Positions 1 through 5,607 of a stretch of 5,607 nt of DNA are shown piece by piece. The notes under the pieces were generated by a model. That model was given only the letters and a program-made list of their open reading frames with translations. It did no database searches and was not told the DNA's origin. The stretch spans positions 1-5,607 of the forward strand of contig JAKOSS010000345.1 of NCBI GenBank assembly GCA_029777145.1, written 5' to 3'. Each line of letters begins with the position of its first letter. The stretch's first letter is position 1. Made by a program: the position numbers and the translations under genes. Source of the DNA: Acidobacteriota bacterium (GTDB lineage: Bacteria > Acidobacteriota > Blastocatellia > Pyrinomonadales > Pyrinomonadaceae).

Positions 1-44
1 ATCAATGCAATCATGATTGCGGCGGTTTTCAGTTCTTTCAACAT
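1..44 (-). CDS. kdpC: KdpC, potassium-transporting ATPase subunit C (5' end only)
   Basis: Only the first 14 codons lie in the window. They read MLKELKTAAIMIAL, a short charged start running into a hydrophobic stretch. This fits the beginning of the single N-terminal membrane helix of KdpC, the accessory subunit that helps KdpB bind ATP. The ATG at 44-42 begins 10 nt after the kdpB stop. It is the only usable start: in this frame a stop codon lies upstream inside the kdpB end, with no other ATG, GTG or TTG after it. No clear Shine-Dalgarno sequence precedes it, so translation probably depends on coupling to kdpB. The identification rests on the short N-terminal match and on position directly after kdpB, the canonical place for kdpC. 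The remainder of the gene is outside the window. Confidence 0.85.
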   Translation of the reverse strand, partial: MLKELKTAAIMIAL

Positions 45-54
45 CTGTTCGTGC

Positions 55-2091
55 TCATGCCAATCCGACGGCGGTCAAAAATACGTCGATCAGTTTGATC
101 CCCGCGAACGGAATGATCACGCCGCCGACGCCGTAAATGAAGAGGTTGCGGCGCAGCAGAACGGACGCCGAAAGCGGCCGATACCGCACACCCTTGAGGG
201 CAAGCGGGATCAGCCCGACGATCACAAGTGCGTTGAAGATAACCGCCGACAGGATCGCGGACTGCGGCGACGCCAACGACATCACGTTCAGTGGCCGCAA
301 CACCGGAAATGTCGCGGCGAACATTGCCGGGATGATTGCAAAGTACTTCGCGATATCGTTGGCGATTGAGAATGTCGTCAGTGCGCCGCGTGTCATCAGA
401 AGCTGTTTGCCGATCTCGACGATTTCGATCAGTTTGGTCGGGTCACTGTCGAGATCGACCATGTTACCAGCCTCCTTTGCTGCCTGGGTCCCGGTGTTCA
501 TTGCGACGCCGACGTCCGCCTGCGCGAGCGCGGGAGCGTCGTTCGTGCCGTCGCCGGTCATTGCCACCAATTTGCCGTCAGCCTGCTCACGCTTGATCAG
601 CTCCATTTTGTCTTCCGGTCTGGCCTCGGCAAGATAATCATCGACTCCGGCCTCGGCCGCGATCGAAGCGGCGGTCAGCGGATTGTCGCCGGTGATCATC
701 ACCGTCCGGATGCCCATTTGCCGCAATTGCTTGAATCGGTCGCGCATTCCGCCTTTCACGACATCTTTGAGAAAGACCACGCCGAGCGGTTCATGGTTTT
801 CCGCGACCACCAGCGGAGTTCCGCCCGCACCGGCAACACGCTCGACGATCTTGCGCAGTTCGGGGCGTTGTCCGTTCAGCGTTCCCTCGAGATATGATTC
901 GATCGCGTCGACCGCGCCCTTGCGGATTTTCCGGCCATTGAGATCGATCCCCGACATCCTCGTTTGGGCGGTGAATGGCAGAAACTCGTGTGTCACCCCG
1001 CCGATCTTGCGCCCACGGAGGCCGAACCTGTTCTTTGCGAGCACCACGATCGAACGTCCTTCCGGAGTTTCGTCGGCGAGCGACGCCAATTGGGCCGCAT
1101 CCGCAAGGCGCAGATCCGAGACACCGGGAAGGGGAATGAACTCGGAGGCGTGGCGGTTGCCGAGCGTGATCGTTCCGGTCTTGTCGAGGAGGAGCGTATC
1201 GATGTTCCCGGCAGCTTCCACCGCACGACCGCTCATTGCAAGGACGTTGTGGCGCACGAGCCGGTCCATGCCGGCAATTCCGATTGCCGATAGCAAGCCG
1301 CCGATGGTCGTCGGGATCAGGCAGACCAGCAACGAGATCAGAACAAACACGGATTGACGCGCGCCGGAGTAGATCGCAAACGGCTGGAGCGTCGAAACCG
1401 TAACCAAAAAGATGATCGTCAGCCCCGCGAGCAGGATGTTGAGCGCGATTTCGTTCGGCGTTTTCTGTCGCGATGCGCCCTCGACGAGCGCGATCATCCG
1501 GTCGATGAACGTTTCGCCCGGATTCGAAGTGATCCGCACGGTTATTCGGTCCGACAGTACCTTCGTTCCGCCGGTGACCGCTGACCGGTCGCCGCCTGAT
1601 TCACGGATCACAGGCGCCGATTCACCGGTGATCGCCGATTCGTCGACCGATGCGACACCTTCGATAACCTCGCCGTCACCGGGTATGAAGTCGCCCGCTT
1701 CGACGAGAACGAGATCGTCTTTTCTGAGTTCGGCGGCGCCGACGATGTCGAACTTTCCGTCGGTATTGATTCGCTTGGCCGTCGTTTCGGTCTTCGCTCG
1801 CCGAAGCGTTTCAGCCTGTGCCTTTCCGCGCCCTTCGGCCATCGCTTCCGCGAGATTGGCGAAAAGGATCGTGAACCAAAGCCAGGCGGTAATCTGAATC
1901 TCAAATCCGATCGATTGCAGGTTACCCGAAAGGAGGTTCAACCCGATCTTGGCCAGTAAATAGACGCTGCCGATCTCAACGACGAACATTACCGGATTCT
2001 TCGACATCGTCCTCGGATCGAGCTTGCGAACCGCCTCGCCGAAGGCGCCGGCGAGGATCCGTTTGTTCCAAATGGAAATCTCTTCTTTCAT
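55..2091 (-). CDS. kdpB: KdpB, potassium-transporting P-type ATPase ATP-binding subunit
   Basis: This is the catalytic subunit of the KdpFABC K+ pump in the inner membrane, a P-type ATPase whose phosphorylation drives K+ uptake through KdpA. The 678 residues are close to the E. coli length of 682. The phosphorylation motif DKTGTIT has its acceptor at Asp303, the actuator loop TGES is at 155-158, the nucleotide-binding KGA is at 391-393, TGDN is at 467-470 and the hinge GDGTNDAP is at 513-520. About seven membrane helices are visible: two near 33-82, two near 216-271 (with CLIPTTIGG around Pro260) and three near 571-672. Asp579 and Lys582 in [10 protein letters not shown] match E. coli Asp583 and Lys586, the charged pair implicated in coupling. 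Ser158 matches the E. coli Ser162 site of inhibitory phosphorylation. All these positions are offset by exactly four, so the protein looks intact. The ATG is 3 nt after the kdpA stop, with no strong ribosome binding site, which suggests coupling. Confidence 0.98.
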   Translation of the reverse strand: MKEEISIWNKRILAGAFGEAVRKLDPRTMSKNPVMFVVEIGSVYLLAKIGLNLLSGNLQSIGFEIQITAWLWFTILFANLAEAMAEGRGKAQAETLRRAKTETTAKRINTDGKFDIVGAAELRKDDLVLVEAGDFIPGDGEVIEGVASVDESAITGESAPVIRESGGDRSAVTGGTKVLSDRITVRITSNPGETFIDRMIALVEGASRQKTPNEIALNILLAGLTIIFLVTVSTLQPFAIYSGARQSVFVLISLLVCLIPTTIGGLLSAIGIAGMDRLVRHNVLAMSGRAVEAAGNIDTLLLDKTGTITLGNRHASEFIPLPGVSDLRLADAAQLASLADETPEGRSIVVLAKNRFGLRGRKIGGVTHEFLPFTAQTRMSGIDLNGRKIRKGAVDAIESYLEGTLNGQRPELRKIVERVAGAGGTPLVVAENHEPLGVVFLKDVVKGGMRDRFKQLRQMGIRTVMITGDNPLTAASIAAEAGVDDYLAEARPEDKMELIKREQADGKLVAMTGDGTNDAPALAQADVGVAMNTGTQAAKEAGNMVDLDSDPTKLIEIVEIGKQLLMTRGALTTFSIANDIAKYFAIIPAMFAATFPVLRPLNVMSLASPQSAILSAVIFNALVIVGLIPLALKGVRYRPLSASVLLRRNLFIYGVGGVIIPFAGIKLIDVFLTAVGLA

Positions 2092-2094
2092 CGG

Positions 2095-3810
2095 TCAATT
2101 GATCTGCCCGCCCAGCATCTGAAAATGCTCAAGAATGCCGGCGAGGGTCAAAACAGGGAAGAATGTCAGCGCGCCGACGATCAGGATCACGGCGATCAGC
2201 AACAACGTGAACTGAATCCCGGACACCGGGAACGTTCCGAGCGACTCGGGTACGCGTTTCTTGCGAGCAAGATTGCCGGCGATCGCGAGAACCGGAACGA
2301 TCATGACGAACCTTCCGATCACCATTGCAATTCCGAGTGTCGTATTGAACCAGATCGTGTTCGCGTTCAGTCCCGCGAACGCCGAACCGTTGTTTCCGAC
2401 CGCCGAGGCGTAGGCGTAGAGAATCTCGGACAATCCGTGCGGTCCGTCGTTGCCAAGTGACGGCAAGACCCAGTCGGGCAAAAGCACGGCCGCCGACGCG
2501 AAGAACAGGATCGTTATCGGGAAGATCAGCATATAGAGGGTCGCCATCTGAATTTCGAATTTCTCTATCTTTTTGCCGAGATACTCCGGAGTTCGGCCGA
2601 CCATCAACCCGGCGATGAAAACCGTCAGGATAACAAAGACGAGCATTCCGTAGAGACCGGCGCCGACTCCGCCGAAAACGACTTCGCCGAGGAGAATGTT
2701 GACCAACAGAACCGTCCCTCCGACTGGCGTGAACGAGTCATGCATCGAATTGACAGCTCCGCACGATGCGGCGGTCGTCACGGTCGCAAAGAGCGCCGAA
2801 CCGGAAACACCGAACCGCGTTTCCTTGCCTTCCATATTCCCGCCGACGATTTCCTGATCGACGCCCGCCGGAACGAGGGGATTGCCGGAACTTTCGGCCC
2901 GGTATGAAACAAAAATTCCCGCGACTAGGAGGATCAACATCGACGCGAAGACCGCCCAACCGTGACCCTGAGAACGAACGGCGCGGCCCAACAAATACGT
3001 CAACCCGGCCGGGATGACGAGAATCAGGATCATTTCGGCGAAGTTTGTGAGCGGCGTCGGATTCTCGAACGGATGGGCGGAATTTGCGTTGAAGAATCCG
3101 CCGCCGTTTGTCCCGAACATCTTTATCGACAACTGAGAGGCGACCGGTCCGAAAGCGAGCGTTTGCCGGCCGCCGTCAAGCGTTTCGGTCGTAAGATACG
3201 CGCCAAACGTTTGAGTGACGCCCTGCGATACGAAAAAGATCGCGGAAATCAACGCCACCGGCAGCAGTACGTAAAGCGTGATTCGGACGATGTCGGCCCA
3301 GAAATTGCCGATCCTGTCGGTTTCGATCCTGGAGATCCCTCGTATCAGCGCGATCGCCACCGCGATCCCGACCGCGGCCGAAGCGAAATTCTGCACCGTC
3401 ATCACCGTCATCTGCGTCAGGTAGCTCATCGTGGTTTCGCCGCCGTAACTTTGCCAGTCGGTGTTGGTGACGAACGCCGCCGCCGTGTTGAATGACGAAT
3501 GGGGCATCGGAGCCGAGAGCGTCTCCGGGTTGAGCGGTAACCAGAACTGCAGTCTTTGGATCAAATAGGCCGCAAGCATCGAGAGCAGACTAAAAGCCAC
3601 CAAAGAACGCGAATAGCCTTTCCAATCTGACTCTTCGGAGGCATTGATCCGGCAGATCCGGTAGATCAACCGCTCGACCGGCCGAATTATCGGGCCGAGC
3701 ACAGGCGGATCGCCGGCCGCCACTTTTTCAAGATAAATACCGATCGGTTTGGCGACGACGGCGATGATCGACAGATAACAAAGAATTTGAAGTACCCCCG
3801 CAATTGTCAT
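2095..3810 (-). CDS. kdpA: KdpA, potassium-transporting ATPase potassium-binding subunit
   Basis: This is the K+-selective channel-like subunit of KdpFABC, related to the SKT (Trk/Ktr/HKT) superfamily. At 571 residues it is slightly longer than E. coli KdpA (557). All four pore-loop filter segments are recognisable: TNTDWQSYGGE at 115-125, GTNGGGFFNANS at 233-244, TTAASCGAVNSM at 345-356 and GNNGSAFAG at 472-480. The glycine of each filter is present, which argues for a working K+ filter. The protein is otherwise strongly hydrophobic, with around ten membrane helices, beginning with VLQILCYLSIIAVVAKPIG near the N-terminus. The ATG start is 3 nt after the kdpF stop and the sequence before it is not a good Shine-Dalgarno match, so it is probably translated by coupling to kdpF. 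No truncation or frameshift is seen. Confidence 0.98.
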   Translation of the reverse strand: MTIAGVLQILCYLSIIAVVAKPIGIYLEKVAAGDPPVLGPIIRPVERLIYRICRINASEESDWKGYSRSLVAFSLLSMLAAYLIQRLQFWLPLNPETLSAPMPHSSFNTAAAFVTNTDWQSYGGETTMSYLTQMTVMTVQNFASAAVGIAVAIALIRGISRIETDRIGNFWADIVRITLYVLLPVALISAIFFVSQGVTQTFGAYLTTETLDGGRQTLAFGPVASQLSIKMFGTNGGGFFNANSAHPFENPTPLTNFAEMILILVIPAGLTYLLGRAVRSQGHGWAVFASMLILLVAGIFVSYRAESSGNPLVPAGVDQEIVGGNMEGKETRFGVSGSALFATVTTAASCGAVNSMHDSFTPVGGTVLLVNILLGEVVFGGVGAGLYGMLVFVILTVFIAGLMVGRTPEYLGKKIEKFEIQMATLYMLIFPITILFFASAAVLLPDWVLPSLGNDGPHGLSEILYAYASAVGNNGSAFAGLNANTIWFNTTLGIAMVIGRFVMIVPVLAIAGNLARKKRVPESLGTFPVSGIQFTLLLIAVILIVGALTFFPVLTLAGILEHFQMLGGQIN

Positions 3811-3813
3811 GTC

Positions 3814-3903
3814 TCAGTATTTTTCGGGCTTCAGGAGCGCTACGAACAGGTAAGCGATGAGCGCGATCGCGATCGCGCCCGAGATGATCGGATCAGCGTC
3901 CAC
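3814..3903 (-). CDS. kdpF: KdpF, small stabilising subunit of the Kdp ATPase
   Basis: This 29-residue single-helix membrane peptide starts MDADPIISGAIAIAL and ends in YLFVALLKPEKY. The ending closely resembles the usual KdpF signature, a tyrosine, an ALL-type stretch and a Pro-Glu-Lys-aromatic tail, and the length equals that of E. coli KdpF. In the KdpFABC structure KdpF is a single transmembrane helix that stabilises the complex. The start is GTG at 3903, chosen because AAGGGAGG lies 5 nt upstream and because the next codons give the expected KdpF N-terminus. The first 11 nt overlap the end of the preceding 35-codon ORF in another frame. The stop is 3 nt before the kdpA ATG. The gene is easily missed because of its size and GTG start. 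Confidence 0.93.
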   Translation of the reverse strand: MDADPIISGAIAIALIAYLFVALLKPEKY

Positions 3904-4000
3904 GACGTCCTCCCTTATGCAACGAGTCGCAAAATTCGATGTAGCCCGCGACCGCGGCAAACAAGCCAAAAATCAGCGTGACGAACGCAAAATCATGCAT
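3893..4000 (-). CDS. Small single-helix membrane protein in the kdp operon, function unknown
   Basis: This is a 35-codon ORF starting MHDFAFVTLIFGLFAA, continuing VAGYIEFCDSL, and ending in a basic tail with three arginines in the last four residues. Residues 4-22 form one hydrophobic segment. The positive C-terminal tail suggests the C-terminus faces the cytoplasm. Support for translation comes from GGAGGGAG 7 nt before the ATG, a 3-nt gap after the stop of the preceding gene and an 11-nt overlap with kdpF. From memory, comparable mini-proteins with a Tyr, Cys and Leu pattern just after the helix occur before kdpF or kdpA in other bacteria, usually as hypothetical proteins. I cannot confirm that here. 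A role as an extra subunit or assembly factor of the Kdp pump is inference. The alternative is a purely coupling ORF that delivers ribosomes to kdpF. Confidence 0.72.
   Translation of the reverse strand: MHDFAFVTLIFGLFAAVAGYIEFCDSLHKGGRRGR
3909..3916 (-). promoter_or_regulatory. Ribosome binding site for kdpF
   Basis: The minus-strand sequence AAGGGAGG lies 5 nt before the GTG at 3903. It is a near-ideal Shine-Dalgarno match and decides the non-ATG start of kdpF. It sits inside the coding sequence of the upstream small ORF. Confidence 0.8.
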
Positions 4001-4003
4001 TTC

Positions 4004-4321
4004 TCATCTCCCTCCGCCCGTTGTTGGTCGGTTGCTCTCAGCCGGTTGTTCCGGGTGAGAATGTCGATTCAATGACGCGACCTTGTCGATCGCATGTGCG
4101 GTGAGCGCCAAAAGCGGAAATGCGATGATGCTCAGCGCCGTCGAGATCCATTCGACCGGCTTGCCGTCGGCCGTCAGGATCGATTCCGGGATCAAACCCA
4201 AGATCAGCCCACCGAATCCGCAGATTGCTGCCAGCGAACCGGAAACCATCGAAACGGACAGCCATCTGATCCGCCTTCGTGCGGAATCTGAAAACACGTG
4301 TGCAGTTTCGGTGACGGACAT
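4004..4321 (-). CDS. Two-helix membrane protein of unknown function, first gene of the kdp structural cluster
   Basis: I do not recognise this 105-residue protein. It has a short polar N-terminus ending in the basic run ARRRIRW (15-20), a first membrane helix at about 21-45 rich in Gly and Leu, a short loop with ESILTADGKPVEW, a second helix at about 57-77, and a polar tail rich in His, Pro, Asn and Glu (HSHPEQPAESN). Charge bias puts both ends in the cytoplasm. It lies between the regulatory gap and the small ORF, 3 nt from the latter, so it is probably co-transcribed with kdpFABC. The start is uncertain. The ATG at 4321 is chosen because the upstream extension to a TTG at 4387 is arginine-rich and looks non-coding, but no good ribosome binding site precedes the ATG. 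A role in Kdp assembly or K+ sensing is only inference from position. Confidence 0.7.
   Translation of the reverse strand: MSVTETAHVFSDSARRRIRWLSVSMVSGSLAAICGFGGLILGLIPESILTADGKPVEWISTALSIIAFPLLALTAHAIDKVASLNRHSHPEQPAESNRPTTGGGR
4008..4015 (-). promoter_or_regulatory. Ribosome binding site for the 35-aa small membrane protein
   Basis: GGAGGGAG on the minus strand sits 7 nt before the ATG at 4000, inside the last codons of the upstream 105-aa gene. It is one of the two strongest Shine-Dalgarno matches in the window and is the main evidence that the small ORF is translated. Confidence 0.7.
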
Positions 4322-4364
4322 CCCAACAACGCGGACGGCAACCACCCCGGAGACCCGACGTTGC

Positions 4365-4403
4365 TTACGCCGCGTCCCGTACCGCAATCGTGGTGACGGC
4401 CAC
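4365..4403 (-). other. Possible 12-codon leader ORF upstream of the kdp structural genes
   Basis: A GTG at 4403 is preceded by GAGG with a 6-nt gap, a good ribosome binding site. It opens a 12-codon frame (MAVTTIAVRDAA) that closes at TAA 4365, 43 nt before the ATG of the 105-aa gene and in a different frame. It could be a leader peptide, a chance ORF, or the true N-terminus of the next gene disconnected by an indel. Nothing in the peptide indicates a specific attenuation mechanism. Confidence 0.2.
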
Positions 4404-4430
4404 CCGTTTCCTCAGCTTTTAGTTTGAACG

Positions 4431-4496
4431 GTCAAGAATAAGAGTGGTGTAAGGCGTTCGTTAAAGGTTCAAAAGAAGTTCGTAAGGAATGTATAA
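4431..4496 (-). promoter_or_regulatory. Candidate KdpE operator: six tandem 11-bp TTAY units
   Basis: Immediately beyond the kdpE stop, in an AT-rich gap, the minus strand reads as six consecutive 11-bp units beginning TTAT, TTAC, TTTT, TAAC, TTAC and TTAT. Units two to four also carry GAAC at their positions 5-8. OmpR/PhoB-family regulators bind as head-to-tail dimers on direct repeats spaced about 11 bp. The E. coli kdp operator, as I recall it, has TTTATA and TTTACA half-sites at that spacing, and the first two units here (TTTATA, then CTTACG 11 bp on) look like it. The last unit ends in TTGAC, a possible -35 (TTGACC, 4435-4430), but no convincing -10 follows at normal spacing, as is common for activator-dependent promoters. 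ACTAAA at 4423-4418 is a weak candidate. Function is inferred from position and periodicity. Confidence 0.45.
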
Positions 4497-4501
4497 ATTC
4501 G

Positions 4502-5206
4502 CTATTTTCCGTCCGGATCGAAACGATAGCCGACCCACGGTTCGGTCAGAATGTGTCTTGGTTCGGAAGGATCGATCTCGATCTTTTTTCGGATCTGGCC
4601 CACGAAAACCCGCAGGTACTCTGCCTGTTCTGTGTAATTGCCGCCCCAAACGGCGCCGAGGAGCGTGCGGTGAGTGATGACCTTGCCCGGACGATTGATG
4701 AAGTACGTGAGAAGGTCGTATTCCTTCGGAGTCAGTCGAATCTCGATTCCGCGAACCGTAACGCGTCGGGCGTTGAGGTCAACCCGGAAATCGCCGGCGA
4801 CGATCAAAGTGTCGGACTCGGTTCTCCGCATATCGGCGCGACGCTGAACGGCCCGGAGCCGCGCTAGAAGTTCGTCGATTCCGAAGGGTTTCGTGACATA
4901 ATCGTCGGCACCCGCGTCAAGCGCCATGACCTTTGTCGCTTCATCGCCCTTGACCGAAAGCACGATGATCGGAATGTCGGAGGTTTTCCGGATCTCCGCG
5001 CACAGTTCGATCCCGGTCATTTCCGGCATCGCGAGGTCCGTGACGATCAGATCGGGAAGCCATTGCCGAATGAGATCGAGCGCGGAACCGGCACTTTCCG
5101 CGTATTGCGTTTCGTATCCGTTGGCGATCAGTCCAGTTCGGAGCACACGCAAGATCTGCGGTTCGTCGTCGACGATCAGGATTCGGGTTTTTTGCTGGTT
5201 CGCCAT
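4502..5206 (-). CDS. kdpE: KdpE, OmpR/PhoB-family response regulator of the kdp operon
   Basis: This is a cytoplasmic DNA-binding response regulator, phosphorylated by KdpD and expected to activate the kdp transporter genes. From the ATG at 5206 it has 234 residues. The receiver domain (about 7-120) shows the acidic pair Asp13-Asp14, phospho-acceptor Asp57 in IVTDLAMPEM, switch Ser84 and Lys106 in VTKPF. The winged-helix DNA-binding domain (about 135-230) shows LTPKEYDLL, the recognition-helix segment around YLRVFVGQIRKKIE and the closing WVGYRFDP typical of KdpE. A TTG three codons upstream would overlap the kinase stop. The ATG was preferred because it gives a normal N-terminus with a 5-nt gap after the kinase gene. 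It lies directly before the phased repeat array and the kdp structural genes, so it is likely to bind there. No obvious terminator follows its TAG stop. Confidence 0.95.
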   Translation of the reverse strand: MANQQKTRILIVDDEPQILRVLRTGLIANGYETQYAESAGSALDLIRQWLPDLIVTDLAMPEMTGIELCAEIRKTSDIPIIVLSVKGDEATKVMALDAGADDYVTKPFGIDELLARLRAVQRRADMRRTESDTLIVAGDFRVDLNARRVTVRGIEIRLTPKEYDLLTYFINRPGKVITHRTLLGAVWGGNYTEQAEYLRVFVGQIRKKIEIDPSEPRHILTEPWVGYRFDPDGK

Positions 5207-5211
5207 AACGA

Positions 5212-5607
5212 TCAATCGTCGCCGATCGGAAGCGAGAAATAGAAACTCGCGCCACCCGTCTCGATATTCCTCGCACCGATCTGCCCGCCGTGCGCCTCGA
5301 CTATTCCTTTCGCGATCGCGAGACCAAGTCCTTGGCCCGATTGACAGACGCCGCGACCGCGGACGAATTTTTCAAACAGCCGCGAAGAAAGCCCGTCGAC
5401 GATTCCCGGACCCTCGTCATCGACCGAGAAACTTACAAGTTCGCTGCCGGAACGCCCGGCACGAACAAGTACCTTGGATCCCGATGGCGAATACTTTGCC
5501 GCGTTCTCGATGAGGTTGTAGAGCGCCTCCGAGATCGAGCGGGCGTCCACGCGGATCGATGGCAGCTCGTTTTCGATCTCGACCTCTATCGAGCGGCCAT
5601 TCAGCCG
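5212..5607 (-). CDS. kdpD: KdpD-type sensor histidine kinase, C-terminal ATP-binding part (cut by window edge)
   Basis: The last 131 residues of a sensor kinase run open to the window edge. They form most of an HATPase_c domain: N box LYNLIENAAKYS (30-40, Asn35), G1 box DDEGPGI (63-69), F box LFEKFVRG (77-84) and G2 box GQGLGLAIAKG (91-101), ending in FSLPIGDD. The N-box and GGASF-type ending resemble E. coli KdpD. The stop lies 5 nt before the kdpE ATG, so the two form a sensor-regulator pair that in E. coli responds to low K+ or osmotic stress. The phospho-accepting His, the membrane helices and the N-terminal KdpD and Usp-like domains lie outside the window. It therefore cannot be told whether this is a full-length KdpD or a shortened or hybrid kinase. 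The symbol rests on similarity and context. Confidence 0.85.
   Translation of the reverse strand, partial: RLNGRSIEVEIENELPSIRVDARSISEALYNLIENAAKYSPSGSKVLVRAGRSGSELVSFSVDDEGPGIVDGLSSRLFEKFVRGRGVCQSGQGLGLAIAKGIVEAHGGQIGARNIETGGASFYFSLPIGDD

Noticed and set aside
38..58. ATG overlapping the kdpB stop as ATGA, an alternative start for kdpC
   Set aside because: That frame closes after six codons. The ATG at 44 opens the frame that matches KdpC.
2962..3495. Long plus-strand ORF of 177 codons opposite kdpA, with others opposite kdpB (683-1357, 1412-1897) and kdpE (4926-5513)
   Set aside because: These are antisense shadows of strongly conserved genes in GC-rich DNA. Their translations are rich in Arg, Ser, Pro and Asp without recognisable domains, and none has a convincing ribosome binding site or context.
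3861..3878. GCGATCGC palindromes, reminiscent of the cyanobacterial HIP1 repeat
   Set aside because: The few copies in the window all fall within codons for Ala-Ile-Ala or similar in GC-rich genes and are explained by codon choice. The gene content does not otherwise indicate a cyanobacterium.
4322..4387. TTG-started N-terminal extension of the 105-aa protein
   Set aside because: The 22 added residues are unusually rich in Arg and Val, no ribosome binding site stands at a proper distance from the TTG, and an ATG follows. Kept only as an uncertainty about the start.
4391..4405. Small inverted repeat GGTG/CACC as a terminator for kdpE
   Set aside because: The stem is only about four base pairs, has no T-run after it and lies about 100 nt beyond the kdpE stop. 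It is too weak to call.
5204..5215. TTG start for KdpE at 5215
   Set aside because: It would overlap the kinase stop and add only three residues. The ATG at 5206 gives a typical receiver-domain N-terminus.

Overview
The window holds most of a high-affinity potassium uptake (Kdp) locus. Every gene reads on the minus strand, so transcription runs from position 5607 down to 1. In that order it contains the C-terminal end of a KdpD-type sensor kinase, a complete KdpE response regulator, a 180-bp regulatory gap, an unrecognised two-helix membrane protein, a 35-residue single-helix membrane protein, KdpF, KdpA, KdpB and the first 14 codons of KdpC. No RNA gene, mobile element, CRISPR array or clear terminator was seen.

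Base composition is moderately GC-rich, with many CGATC/GATCG words from Arg, Ile and Asp codons. Regulator-first gene order, a full KdpFABC set with GTG-started KdpF, and two extra small membrane ORFs do not match the Escherichia coli arrangement (kdpFABC then kdpDE). The style of the proteins suggests a soil- or sediment-type Gram-negative lineage, with Acidobacteriota (Blastocatellia) as my best guess. That is an impression, not a demonstrated placement.

The genes should work together as follows. KdpD and KdpE sense K+ limitation or turgor stress. Phosphorylated KdpE would bind the gap just downstream of its own gene, where six 11-bp units beginning TTAY lie in tandem (4431-4496), and switch on the transporter genes. 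KdpA carries K+ through its selectivity filter, KdpB hydrolyses ATP, KdpC is the accessory subunit and KdpF stabilises the complex. From the 105-aa gene to kdpB, adjacent genes are 3 nt apart or overlap by 11 nt, which implies translational coupling.

The parts most worth a second look are the phased repeat array, the two small membrane proteins between the regulator and kdpF, and a 12-codon leader ORF with a good ribosome binding site upstream of them.
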